This document shows, in pieces, positions 8,891 through 16,903 of a stretch of 64,000 nucleotides of DNA (the first letter of the stretch is position 1; each line of letters starts with the position of its first letter). Position numbers and translations under genes: made by a program. The notes beneath the pieces are model-generated. The model had not been told where the DNA came from, did not search any database, and saw only the letters and a program-made list of their open reading frames with translations. The DNA comes from Amaricoccus solimangrovi (GTDB lineage Bacteria; Pseudomonadota; Alphaproteobacteria; Rhodobacterales; Rhodobacteraceae), in the NCBI RefSeq assembly GCF_006385685.1, contig NZ_VFRP01000016.1, positions 32,406 through 96,405 of the forward strand. Reading direction: 5' to 3'.

Positions 8891-10705
8891 ATGGCTCCCG
8901 GACCCGACATGTTCGACGTGATCGTCATCGGGGCCGGGGCCGCCGGCGCGCCGCTCGCCGCGCGGCTGGCGGAGGGAGGCGCGCATGTGCTGCTCCTCGA
9001 GGCGGGCGGCGACCCGCTCGCCCCGGCGGAGGATCGCCGCGGCGCGCGCTCGCTGGCGGACGACTATTCCGTGCCCGCCTTCCATGCCTTCGCCTCCGAG
9101 CATCCGGGCATGACGGAGAGCTTCTGGGTCCATCACTACGACGACGAGGCGGTCGAGCGGCGCGATCCGAAATACTGGCCCGAACGGAAGGGGGTGCTCT
9201 ACCCGCGCGTGCGCGCGCTGGGCGGCTGCGCGGCGCATCACGCGCTGATCGTGATCCGGCCGAACGACGCCGACTGGAACCATATCGCGGAGACCATGGG
9301 CGATCCCTCCTGGCGCGCCTCCGCGATGCAGGCCTACTGGGAGCGGGTGGAGCGCTGCCGCTCGCGCTGGTTTCCCTGGCGCTGGCTCGCGCGGCTCACC
9401 GGCTGGAACCCGCTCGGCCACGGCTGGGACGGCTGGCTCACCACCGAGCTCGCAATCCCGCTGCGCGGCCTCGCCGACCGCGCGCTCCGGGCCGAGGTGC
9501 TGTCCTCGCTCTTCGCGGCGGCGGACAACCATCCCGGCCGGGCCAGCGACTGGCAGGAGGCGCAGCCCGATCCGAACGAGCGCCCGCTCTGGAACGCCTC
9601 GGCCTCCGGCATCAAGCTGATGCCGCTCGGCACCCGGCGCCATGCCCGGCACGGCCCGCGCGAGCGGCTGCGCGCGGCCGAGGCGGCGCATCCCGACCGG
9701 CTGACGCTCCGGCTCCACGCCGAGGTGCGCCGGATCGAGATCGAGAACGGCCGCGCCGTCGCCGTCCGTTACGCCGAGCAGGGCGTGGAGCGGGTCTCCC
9801 GCGCGCGCCACGACATCGTGCTCTGCGCCGGCGCCTTCGGCTCGCCGAAACTGCTGCTTCTCTCGGGCATCGGCGATCCCGGCCATCTCGCGGAGGCGGG
9901 CGTCGCGCCGATCCACCCGCTGCCGGGCGTCGGGCGCAACCTGCAGGACCGCTACGAGATCGGCGTGGTGAACCGGATGAAACGGCCGTGGCAGACGCTC
10001 GAGGGCGTGACCTACGGCCCGTCCGACCGCGCCTACAAGCTCTGGCGCCGGTTCCGGATCGGCAATTACACGAGCAACGGCGCGCTCTTCGCGGCGCGGT
10101 TCCGCTCGCGCGCGGAACTGCCCGAGCCAGACCTCTTCTGCTTCTCCTTCCTCGCGGATTTCCGGGGCTACTACCCGGGCTATTCCGCGCGGCTGCTGAA
10201 ACCGGACTACCTGACCTGGGTGGTGCTGAAGGCCTACGCGGCCAATCGCGCCGGCACGGTGCGGCTCCGCTCCGCCGATCCCGCGGACCCGCCCGAGATC
10301 CGCTTCCGCTACTTCCACGACGACGGGCCGGGCGATCGCGACGATCTCGACGCGATGGTGACCGCGATCCGCTTCGTGCGCCGGATCGCGGGCGCGATGG
10401 AGAGCCGGATCGCCGAGGAGGAGGAGCCGGGGCGCCAGCGCGAATCCGACGCGGCGCTGCGCCAGTATGTGCGCGATCACGCCTGGGGCCACCACGCCTG
10501 CGGCACCTGCGCGATGGCGCCGCTCGCCGACGGCGGCGTCGTCGACGGCGGCTTCCGCGTCCACGGGCTCGGGGGGCTCCGCGTCGTCGACGCCTCGGTC
10601 TTTCCGCGCATCCCCGGATATTTCCCCGTCGCCGCCGTCGCGATGCTGGCCGAGAAGGCCGCCGACCAGATCCTCGCGGACGCCGCGATCACCCGGAAGG
10701 AGTGA
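8891..10705 (+). CDS. GMC-family FAD oxidoreductase
   Basis: 604 residues. The FAD-binding motif is at the start (FDVIVIGAGAAGAPLAARL ... VLLLEAGG). PRVRALGGCAAHHALIVIRP corresponds to the GMC signature 1 region, and LCAGAFGSPKLLLLSGIG is GMC signature 2. The C-terminal domain has WGHHACGTCAM (H534, H535) where the catalytic His lies, then VVDASVFPRIPGYFPVAA. GMC enzymes oxidise alcohols, sugars or sterols and may pass electrons to cytochromes, which would fit the three c-type cytochromes upstream. No signal peptide is seen, so a cytoplasmic enzyme is expected unless it is co-exported. The start at 8891 follows the cytochrome stop by 8 bases. Confidence 0.88.
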   Translation: MAPGPDMFDVIVIGAGAAGAPLAARLAEGGAHVLLLEAGGDPLAPAEDRRGARSLADDYSVPAFHAFASEHPGMTESFWVHHYDDEAVERRDPKYWPERKGVLYPRVRALGGCAAHHALIVIRPNDADWNHIAETMGDPSWRASAMQAYWERVERCRSRWFPWRWLARLTGWNPLGHGWDGWLTTELAIPLRGLADRALRAEVLSSLFAAADNHPGRASDWQEAQPDPNERPLWNASASGIKLMPLGTRRHARHGPRERLRAAEAAHPDRLTLRLHAEVRRIEIENGRAVAVRYAEQGVERVSRARHDIVLCAGAFGSPKLLLLSGIGDPGHLAEAGVAPIHPLPGVGRNLQDRYEIGVVNRMKRPWQTLEGVTYGPSDRAYKLWRRFRIGNYTSNGALFAARFRSRAELPEPDLFCFSFLADFRGYYPGYSARLLKPDYLTWVVLKAYAANRAGTVRLRSADPADPPEIRFRYFHDDGPGDRDDLDAMVTAIRFVRRIAGAMESRIAEEEEPGRQRESDAALRQYVRDHAWGHHACGTCAMAPLADGGVVDGGFRVHGLGGLRVVDASVFPRIPGYFPVAAVAMLAEKAADQILADAAITRKE

Positions 10706-10708
10706 GCC

Positions 10709-13700
10709 ATGCCCCGCCCCGCCATCCTCATCAAGCTCGCCGGCGCGCCGGAACAGGGTTTCGCCGGGCTCCGCCTCGACACCGGCGCGCGGCTGACGCC
10801 GCTCTTCGGCGTGCCGGGCGGCGACCCGGCGCTCGCGGGCGTGGCGCCCGGACGCCCCCGCGCCTGGTTCCGCGCCGAGGCGCCGGAGGGCTTCATGACG
10901 CCGGCCGCCGCCTGGGACGCGGCCCACGCGGCGGTGCGCGACGGGCTCGGGGTCGCGGACGCCGCGGTGCTGGCGGCCGAGCCCGATCTCGAACAGGTCT
11001 GGCCGGGCGAGCCCGCCCGCGCAGCCTTCGGCGCCGCCGGGGGGCCGGAGGGGCAGAAGGGCGCGCCCTTCGACCTCGGCCCGGGCTTCGGCTGGCATCT
11101 CGACGACGCGCATTCGGGGCTGCGCGCCGCGCGCGAGGCGGTGGGCGCGGCGGGGGCCGGGATCACCATCGTCCATCTCGACACCGGCTACGACCCGGCG
11201 CACCGCGCGCTGCCGCGCAATCTCGACACGGCGCGGGCGCGCAATTTCGTCGAGGGCACGAACAGCGCCGTCGACATGGCCCCGGCCTCGGGCGTGCTCA
11301 CGAACCGCGGCCACGGCACCGGCACGATCGGGCTGCTCGCGGGCGGGGACACGAGGGGGCTGCGGTCGGATCCGGCGATCCCGAACGGCTTCGGCCCGCT
11401 CGGCGGCGCGCCGGAGGCGCGGGTGGTCCCGGTCCGGATCGCCAATTCCGTGGTGCATTTCTGGACCAGCACGGTCGCGCGGGGCATCGATTACGCCCGC
11501 CGGATCGGCGCCGACGTCGTCTCGATGAGCATGGGGGGCCTGCCTTCGGCGAGCTGGGCCGACGCGGTCAACGCCGCCTACGAGGCGGGCGTGCTCATCG
11601 TCTGCGCGGCGGGCAACAGTTTCAACGGCCTGCCGACCTCGCTCATCGTCTATCCCGCGCGCTTCAACCGCGTGCTCGCCGCCTGCGGCGTGATGGCGAA
11701 GGGCAACCCCTATCACGGGCTCGGCGGCCCGATGGAGGGCTGCGCCGGGCCGATGAGCAAGATGCGCACCGCGATGGCCGCCTATACGCCGAACGCGCCC
11801 TGGGCGCGGATCGGCAGCCCCGACGTGATCGACATGGACGGCGCCGGCACCTCCGCCGCGACGCCGCAGCTCGCCGCCGCCGCCGCGCTCTGGCTCGCGC
11901 GCCATGGCGACAAGTACCAGCGCTCCTGGCAGCGGGTCGAGGCGGCGCGCTCGGCGCTCTACCATTCCGCCGGGCGCGCGGGCGACGCGCCGGACGGCAC
12001 CGTCGATCCGCTCCTCGGCCGGGGCCTCCTGCGCGCGCGCGCCGCGCTCGACATGCGCCCGAGCGCGGCGAGCCTCACCCGGACGGCGCCCGACAGCGCC
12101 TCGCACGCCTTCCTGCGGCTCGCGACCAGCGCCTTCGGCGCGGCCGAGCCCGATCCGCGTCGGCTCGCGATGCTCCGGCTCGAGCTTTCGCAACTCGCGC
12201 TCGCCACGCCGGCGGCCGCGCGCGCGCTCGCCGATCCCGACGATCCGGCCGCGGTCGGCGACGCGCTCGGCCGGCGCCGGCTGCTCGAGGCGATCCTCGA
12301 CGAGGGCCATCCCTCCGCCGCGCTTCGCGCCGGGCTCGGCGCCGCGCTCGGCCGGGGCGCGCTCCAACCGCCAAAGCCGCGCCCGCCCGCGCCGCCCTCC
12401 ACCGCGCCCGAGACCTCCTCCGGCCCCGGCGTGCCCGGCAGCGGCGCGAAGATCCCGCGCCGGATCGTCGAGCGCAAACCGACGAAGCGGCGGCTGCGCA
12501 TCTTCGCGACCGACCCGGGCGACAGCCGCAGCCTGCGCCGCTCCTTCGTCAATGTCGCGACCGTCGAGATCCCCTGGGAGGAGAAGCTCGAACCCGGGCC
12601 GGTCGGCGAATATCTCGAGGTGATCGACATCGACCCGGCGAGCGGGGTCGCCTATCCGCCGGTCGATCTCGACGCGGGCGCGCTGCTGGCGCAGGACGGG
12701 ATCGCGCCTTCCGAGGGCAATCCGAACTTCCACCAGCAGATGGTCTACGCGGTGGCGATGCGCACCATCCGCAACTTCGAACTCGCGCTCGGCCGGCGCG
12801 CGCTCTGGGCGGATCACAACTGGCGGGACGACAAGGGCGCGTGGCACACCGACTTCGTCCGGCGCCTGCGGATCTATCCGCACGCGCTGCGCGAGAGGAA
12901 CGCCTATTACAGCCCCGAGCGCGTCGCGCTGCTCTTCGGCTATTTCGCCGAGACCGGCAGCGCCTCGCAGAGCCGGAACACCGTCTTCTCCTGCCTCTCG
13001 CACGACATCGTCGCGCACGAGACCACCCACGCGCTGCTCGACGGGCTGCACCGCCGCTTCAAGGAGCCGACCAGCCCCGACGCCTTCGCATTTCACGAGG
13101 CCTTCGCCGACATCGTGGCGATCTTCCAGCACTTCACCTTCCCCGAACTGCTCCGCTACGAGCTTCGCCGGCTGCGCGGAGACCTGACGCGCGCCTCGAT
13201 CCTCTCCGATCTCGCGCGCCAGTTCGGCCAGGCGCTCCACAACGGCCGGGCGCTGCGCCAGGCGATCGGGGATGGCCCGGCGGGGGTGTTCGAGGATACC
13301 GGCGAGGCGCCGGCGCCGGCGGAGAACTACATGGACGTCTCCGAGCCGCACCGGCGCGGCGCGATCCTCGTCGCCGCGATCTTCGAGGCCTTCCTCGCGA
13401 TCTTCAACCGCCGGACCGAGGACCTGCTGCGCCTCGCGACCTCCGGCACCGGCGTGCTCGGCCCCGGCGCGCTGCCCCCCGACCTGATCGAGCGGCTGGC
13501 CCGGGAGGCCGTCCACGTCGCCCAGCGCATCCTGACGAGCGCGATCCGCGCGCTCGACTACATGCCCCCCGTGGATCCGACCTTCGGCGACTACCTGCGC
13601 GCGATCGTCACCGCCGACGCGGAGGTTTCCGCCGACAGCGAGAGCGGCTTCCGCGTCGCCTTCGCCGAGGCCTTCGCCCGCCGCGGCATCTATCCGAGCG

Positions 13701-14308
13701 ACGTGCCCATCGTCTCGCCCGACGGGCTGCTCTGGCAGGGGCCGGCCGAGCCGGAGCGCTGGAAGGGCCTGCGCCTCTTCCTGCGGCGCGCGAAAGTGAA
13801 CCTGCCCGATTACAACGCGCGCGACCGGAGCATCGTGCGCCGCGCCGCGGAACGGGCGGCGGTCGACCTGCACGACTGGCTCGTCCGCTCGCTCGACGCG
13901 GAGATGGCGAGGTCGCTCGGCCTCGATCTCGCGCTGAAGATCGAGGTCCATTCGCTCCGGCCCGCCCAGCGCGTCACCGCGGACGGCGAGACGCGCACCG
14001 ACCTCGTCGCCGTCATCACCCAGAAGAAGCGGCTGCCGCGCGACCCCGCCGATCCGGACGGGCCGAGCTTCACCTTCCGGGGCGGCTGCGTGCTGATCCT
14101 CGACCGCGAATACGACGCCGACTGCCCGATCCGCTACGCGATCAGCCGGCCGATCTTCAACGAGAGCCGCGCGCGGCGGGTGCGCGAATACCAGTTCGGC
14201 GGCGGCGTCACCGACGCCTATGGCGACGCGGCCACCGCCTTCGAGGGCGGAGCCCGAAGCCGGGCCGAGCCCTTCGCGCTCGTCCACGCCGAACTCGGGA
14301 GGGAATGA
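10709..14308 (+). CDS. Fused subtilisin-like (S8) / gluzincin (M4-like) protease
   Basis: 1199 residues with two protease domains. Residues ~150-430 form an S8 subtilase with the full triad: D158 (VHLDTGYD), H202 (NRGHGTGTIG) and S382 (GAGTSAATPQ). After a Pro/Ala-rich linker (about 550-580) the second half has the zinc motif HETTH at 770-774 and the downstream HEAFADIVAIFQ (E797, D801), which is the thermolysin-type gluzincin layout. All catalytic residues look intact. No signal peptide is evident; residues 1-150 may be a propeptide or a distinct domain. It starts 3 bases after the GMC gene and its stop overlaps the region of the MBL start, so it belongs to the same operon. The target is unknown; processing of an operon product is one possibility. 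Confidence 0.85.
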   Translation: MPRPAILIKLAGAPEQGFAGLRLDTGARLTPLFGVPGGDPALAGVAPGRPRAWFRAEAPEGFMTPAAAWDAAHAAVRDGLGVADAAVLAAEPDLEQVWPGEPARAAFGAAGGPEGQKGAPFDLGPGFGWHLDDAHSGLRAAREAVGAAGAGITIVHLDTGYDPAHRALPRNLDTARARNFVEGTNSAVDMAPASGVLTNRGHGTGTIGLLAGGDTRGLRSDPAIPNGFGPLGGAPEARVVPVRIANSVVHFWTSTVARGIDYARRIGADVVSMSMGGLPSASWADAVNAAYEAGVLIVCAAGNSFNGLPTSLIVYPARFNRVLAACGVMAKGNPYHGLGGPMEGCAGPMSKMRTAMAAYTPNAPWARIGSPDVIDMDGAGTSAATPQLAAAAALWLARHGDKYQRSWQRVEAARSALYHSAGRAGDAPDGTVDPLLGRGLLRARAALDMRPSAASLTRTAPDSASHAFLRLATSAFGAAEPDPRRLAMLRLELSQLALATPAAARALADPDDPAAVGDALGRRRLLEAILDEGHPSAALRAGLGAALGRGALQPPKPRPPAPPSTAPETSSGPGVPGSGAKIPRRIVERKPTKRRLRIFATDPGDSRSLRRSFVNVATVEIPWEEKLEPGPVGEYLEVIDIDPASGVAYPPVDLDAGALLAQDGIAPSEGNPNFHQQMVYAVAMRTIRNFELALGRRALWADHNWRDDKGAWHTDFVRRLRIYPHALRERNAYYSPERVALLFGYFAETGSASQSRNTVFSCLSHDIVAHETTHALLDGLHRRFKEPTSPDAFAFHEAFADIVAIFQHFTFPELLRYELRRLRGDLTRASILSDLARQFGQALHNGRALRQAIGDGPAGVFEDTGEAPAPAENYMDVSEPHRRGAILVAAIFEAFLAIFNRRTEDLLRLATSGTGVLGPGALPPDLIERLAREAVHVAQRILTSAIRALDYMPPVDPTFGDYLRAIVTADAEVSADSESGFRVAFAEAFARRGIYPSDVPIVSPDGLLWQGPAEPERWKGLRLFLRRAKVNLPDYNARDRSIVRRAAERAAVDLHDWLVRSLDAEMARSLGLDLALKIEVHSLRPAQRVTADGETRTDLVAVITQKKRLPRDPADPDGPSFTFRGGCVLILDREYDADCPIRYAISRPIFNESRARRVREYQFGGGVTDAYGDAATAFEGGARSRAEPFALVHAELGRE

Positions 14309-14310
14309 CC

Positions 14311-15780
14311 ATGGCCCGCGAAACCCAGGCCAGTGAAACCCGGCCTCGCGTCCGGGTCCGCATGTACCGCCAGGGGCTCGGCGACTGCTTCCTCGTCTCG
14401 GTGCTGCGCGACGACGCGCCCCCCTTCCACATGATGATCGACTGCGGCGTCATCCTCGGCACGCCCGACGCGACCGGACGGCTGCGCGCGGTCCTCGGCT
14501 CGGTGATCGAGGAGACCGGCGGGCGGATCGACGTGCTCGCCGTCACCCACGAGCATTACGATCACGTCGCGGGGTTCTTCCTCGCCCGGGATCTCTTCGC
14601 CGCGCCCGAGGAGGCGGGGGCGGCGGGCAAGCTCAGCGTCGGCGAGGTCTGGTTCGCCTGGACCGAGGATCCGGCCAGCGACCTCGCGCGGACGCTCCGC
14701 GAGGAACGCGCGGCCGGGCTGCGCGCGCTCACCGCGATGGCGCTGCGCCTCGGCGCGGCGGGGCTCGGGGACGAACCCGCCGTCGGCGCGGCGCTGAGCT
14801 TCTTCGGCGTCGAGGCGAAGGAGTCCGGGGCGAGCGGCCTCGGCCATACCGCGGAGGCGATGGCCTTCGCCGCCGGCCTCGCGCCGCCGGGCCGGGTGCG
14901 CTACCTCGAACCCGGCGCGGTGCTCGCCCCCGAGGCCGCGCCGGAACTGCGCTTCCGCGTGCTCGGGCCGCCGATGGACCGCGCGAGCCTGCGCCGGACC
15001 GACTCGACGCGCGAGGTCTATCACATCGCCGCCGGCGCGCTCGAGGCCTCGGTGCTGCTCGCCGCCGGGGAGGACGGCGCGGCCCCGGGCGAGGCGTTCA
15101 GCCCGTTCGGCCCCGGCTGGGGCCTGCCGCTCGCGAGCCTCGGGGAACTCGCCGACGACCGCGCGAAGTTCTTCCGCGAACTCTATCTCGACGATGCGGA
15201 ACAGTCCTGGCGGCGCATCGACGGCGCCTGGCTCGCGAGCGCCGAGGGCCTCGCGCTGGCGCTCGACGGGGCGACGAACAACACGAGCCTCGTGCTCGCG
15301 ATCGAACTCGTCGAGGGCGACGGGGACGGCGAGGGCGGCGGCGGCGAGGTGCTGCTCTTCCCCGCCGACGCGCAGGTCGGCAACTGGCTCTCCTGGGACA
15401 CGCTCGCCTGGCCGGGGCCGGAGGGCACGCTGACCGCCGCCGACCTGCTCGCGCGCACGGTCTTCTACAAGGTCGGCCATCACGGCAGCCACAACGCCAC
15501 GCTGCGCGCCCGGGGGCTCGAACGGATGCCGGCGCCCGATCTGGTGAGCTTCATTCCCGTGGACGAGGAGATGGCGCGGAAGAAGCGGTGGAACGCGATG
15601 CCGCTCCCCGCCCTTCTCGAGGCGCTGCGCGCGCATTGCGGGCCGGGGCTGGTCCGGCTCGACGAGGATCCGCCCGCGGACGCGCCCGGCGTCACGACCG
15701 GCGGGACCGGGGTCCAGTACGGCTCGCTCTACGTCGACTGGACCCGCGCCCTGCCGGCGCGGCGGGCGGCCACGAGCTGA
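14311..15780 (+). CDS. Metallo-beta-lactamase-fold hydrolase
   Basis: 489 residues. The metal motif THEHYDHVAG gives H80, H82, D84 and H85, and a later VGHHGSHNAT (H390/H391) resembles the ComEC-like branch of the MBL fold. The N-terminal strand GLGDCFLVSVL leads to MIDCG. A long insert separates the two metal-binding halves. The fold hydrolyses phosphodiesters, thioesters and other bonds, so the reaction cannot be named. GGGAGG lies 9 bases before the ATG at 14311; an in-frame ATG at 14305 overlaps the protease stop but is too close to that RBS. It is the last gene of the run and converges with mnhG, only 6 bases away. Confidence 0.85.
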   Translation: MARETQASETRPRVRVRMYRQGLGDCFLVSVLRDDAPPFHMMIDCGVILGTPDATGRLRAVLGSVIEETGGRIDVLAVTHEHYDHVAGFFLARDLFAAPEEAGAAGKLSVGEVWFAWTEDPASDLARTLREERAAGLRALTAMALRLGAAGLGDEPAVGAALSFFGVEAKESGASGLGHTAEAMAFAAGLAPPGRVRYLEPGAVLAPEAAPELRFRVLGPPMDRASLRRTDSTREVYHIAAGALEASVLLAAGEDGAAPGEAFSPFGPGWGLPLASLGELADDRAKFFRELYLDDAEQSWRRIDGAWLASAEGLALALDGATNNTSLVLAIELVEGDGDGEGGGGEVLLFPADAQVGNWLSWDTLAWPGPEGTLTAADLLARTVFYKVGHHGSHNATLRARGLERMPAPDLVSFIPVDEEMARKKRWNAMPLPALLEALRAHCGPGLVRLDEDPPADAPGVTTGGTGVQYGSLYVDWTRALPARRAATS

Positions 15781-15786
15781 GGCGGC

Positions 15787-16146
15787 TCACTCCGCCTCGC
15801 GCGCCGCCCGGTCCGCCTCGGCCTTCGCCTCGCTCCGGTCGCGGTAGAGCGCGGCGCGGCCGAGCAGCATCAGCGTCACCGGCGTCGTGATCGTGACGAA
15901 GAAGCCGATCAGCAGTTCATGCACCGCGAGCCGCCCGGCGAGCACCGAGAAGAGCACCATCGAGGCGGTGACGATCCCCGCCGTGCCGCCGCTGGTGCCG
16001 AGGGTGGGCGCGTGGATGCGCTCGTAGAAGGTCGGGAGCCGCAGCAGGCCGACCGCGCCGATCAGCGTCAGCCCCGCGCCGATGACGAGCAGCGCCGCGA
16101 CGAGGAGCGCGACGGCGGGCGGCAGCGCCTCGAAATGCGTCTTCAT
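15787..16146 (-). CDS. mnhG: Na+/H+ antiporter subunit G (MrpG/PhaG)
   Basis: 119 residues with three hydrophobic helices. The segment GLLRLPTFYERIHAPTLGTSGG is the hallmark of MnhG/PhaG, a small subunit of the multi-subunit Mrp cation/proton antiporter. It is the last gene of the operon that begins at 21877, overlapping mnhF by 4 bases. The charged C-terminal tail (RSEAKAEADRAAREAE) is cytoplasmic by expectation. Confidence 0.93.
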   Translation of the reverse strand: MKTHFEALPPAVALLVAALLVIGAGLTLIGAVGLLRLPTFYERIHAPTLGTSGGTAGIVTASMVLFSVLAGRLAVHELLIGFFVTITTPVTLMLLGRAALYRDRSEAKAEADRAAREAE

Positions 16147-16424
16147 TCGATCACCTCCCCGCGCATCAGGAACTTGGCGAGCGCGACGGTCGCGACGAAG
16201 GCGAGGGCGGAGATGACGAGCGCGCCCTCGAAGAAGAAGACGTTGCCGGTCCGCATCCCCTGGGTCACGAAGATCAGCATCGTGCAGATCGAGGCCGCGT
16301 CGAAGGCCAGCACGCGGTCCTGCGCGCGCGGGCCGATGATCATCCGGATCACCGCGCAGGCCATCGCCGCGACCAGCGCGACCTGGGCGCCGACGACCGA
16401 GTAGTAGAGGATCGTTCCGCTCAT
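16143..16424 (-). CDS. mnhF: Na+/H+ antiporter subunit F
   Basis: 93 residues with three helices. VIRMIIGPRAQDRVLAFDA is the typical MnhF/PhaF motif (R--GP---DR--A-D). The ATG at 16422-16424 overlaps the stop of mnhE by 4 bases, and its own stop overlaps mnhG. It is part of the Mrp membrane complex for Na+ or K+ efflux and pH homeostasis. Confidence 0.92.
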   Translation of the reverse strand: MSGTILYYSVVGAQVALVAAMACAVIRMIIGPRAQDRVLAFDAASICTMLIFVTQGMRTGNVFFFEGALVISALAFVATVALAKFLMRGEVIE

Positions 16425-16903
16425 TCGAAGATCTCCATCAGCGGCCCCTCGTAGCGCTCGCGCACGATGCCGGCCCAGTCGGTCCCGTCCCCGAGGTCGA
16501 GCGCGTGCAGCAGGAGCCGGCCGCTCGCGCGGTCGTACTGGATCCAGGCGGTGCCCGGCATCGCGGTCAGGATCGTCGCGAGGATGCCGAGCGCGAAGGG
16601 ATCGCGGAGCCGGAGCCCGATCTCGACGAAGCCCGGCACGCGCCGCTCCGCCCCGCGCAGGATCTGGCCGGCGACGGCGAGGTTGGACCCGCCGATGTCG
16701 CCGAGCACGCGGAGCGCGAGCCCCGGGATCAGCCACCACCGGCGCGGCCGGACCCGGGGCGGGCGCAGCGCCGACATCGCCTTGCCCGCGATGACGCCGA
16801 CGAGCGCGCCGAGCAGGAGATGCCCGACCGAGAAGCGGTTCAGCAGCAGCCACATCAGGATGACGGTGGCGGTCAGGATCGGATGGGGCAGATGCCGCGT
16901 CAT
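16421..16903 (-). CDS. mnhE: Na+/H+ antiporter subunit E
   Basis: 160 residues. The N-terminal helices (ILTATVILMWLLLNRFSVGHLLLGALVG) and the later PGTAWIQYD...LLLHALDL are typical for MnhE/PhaE, where TPGT is the usual family element. It overlaps mnhD by 4 bases and mnhF by 4 bases. It is an assembly or stability subunit of the Mrp antiporter. Confidence 0.92.
   Translation of the reverse strand: MTRHLPHPILTATVILMWLLLNRFSVGHLLLGALVGVIAGKAMSALRPPRVRPRRWWLIPGLALRVLGDIGGSNLAVAGQILRGAERRVPGFVEIGLRLRDPFALGILATILTAMPGTAWIQYDRASGRLLLHALDLGDGTDWAGIVRERYEGPLMEIFE

Noticed and set aside
8864..14287. A minus-strand open frame of about 1800 codons opposite the GMC and protease genes
   Set aside because: It is a high-GC shadow: Arg/Ala/Gly/Glu-rich with no family motif, while the plus strand carries full catalytic motifs of two known enzymes.
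9988..14310. Apparent plus-strand 1900-codon frame that would fuse upstream sequence to the MBL-fold protein
   Set aside because: Only the part from 14311 on is protein-like; the rest is the wrong frame of the GMC and protease genes, and an RBS precedes 14311.
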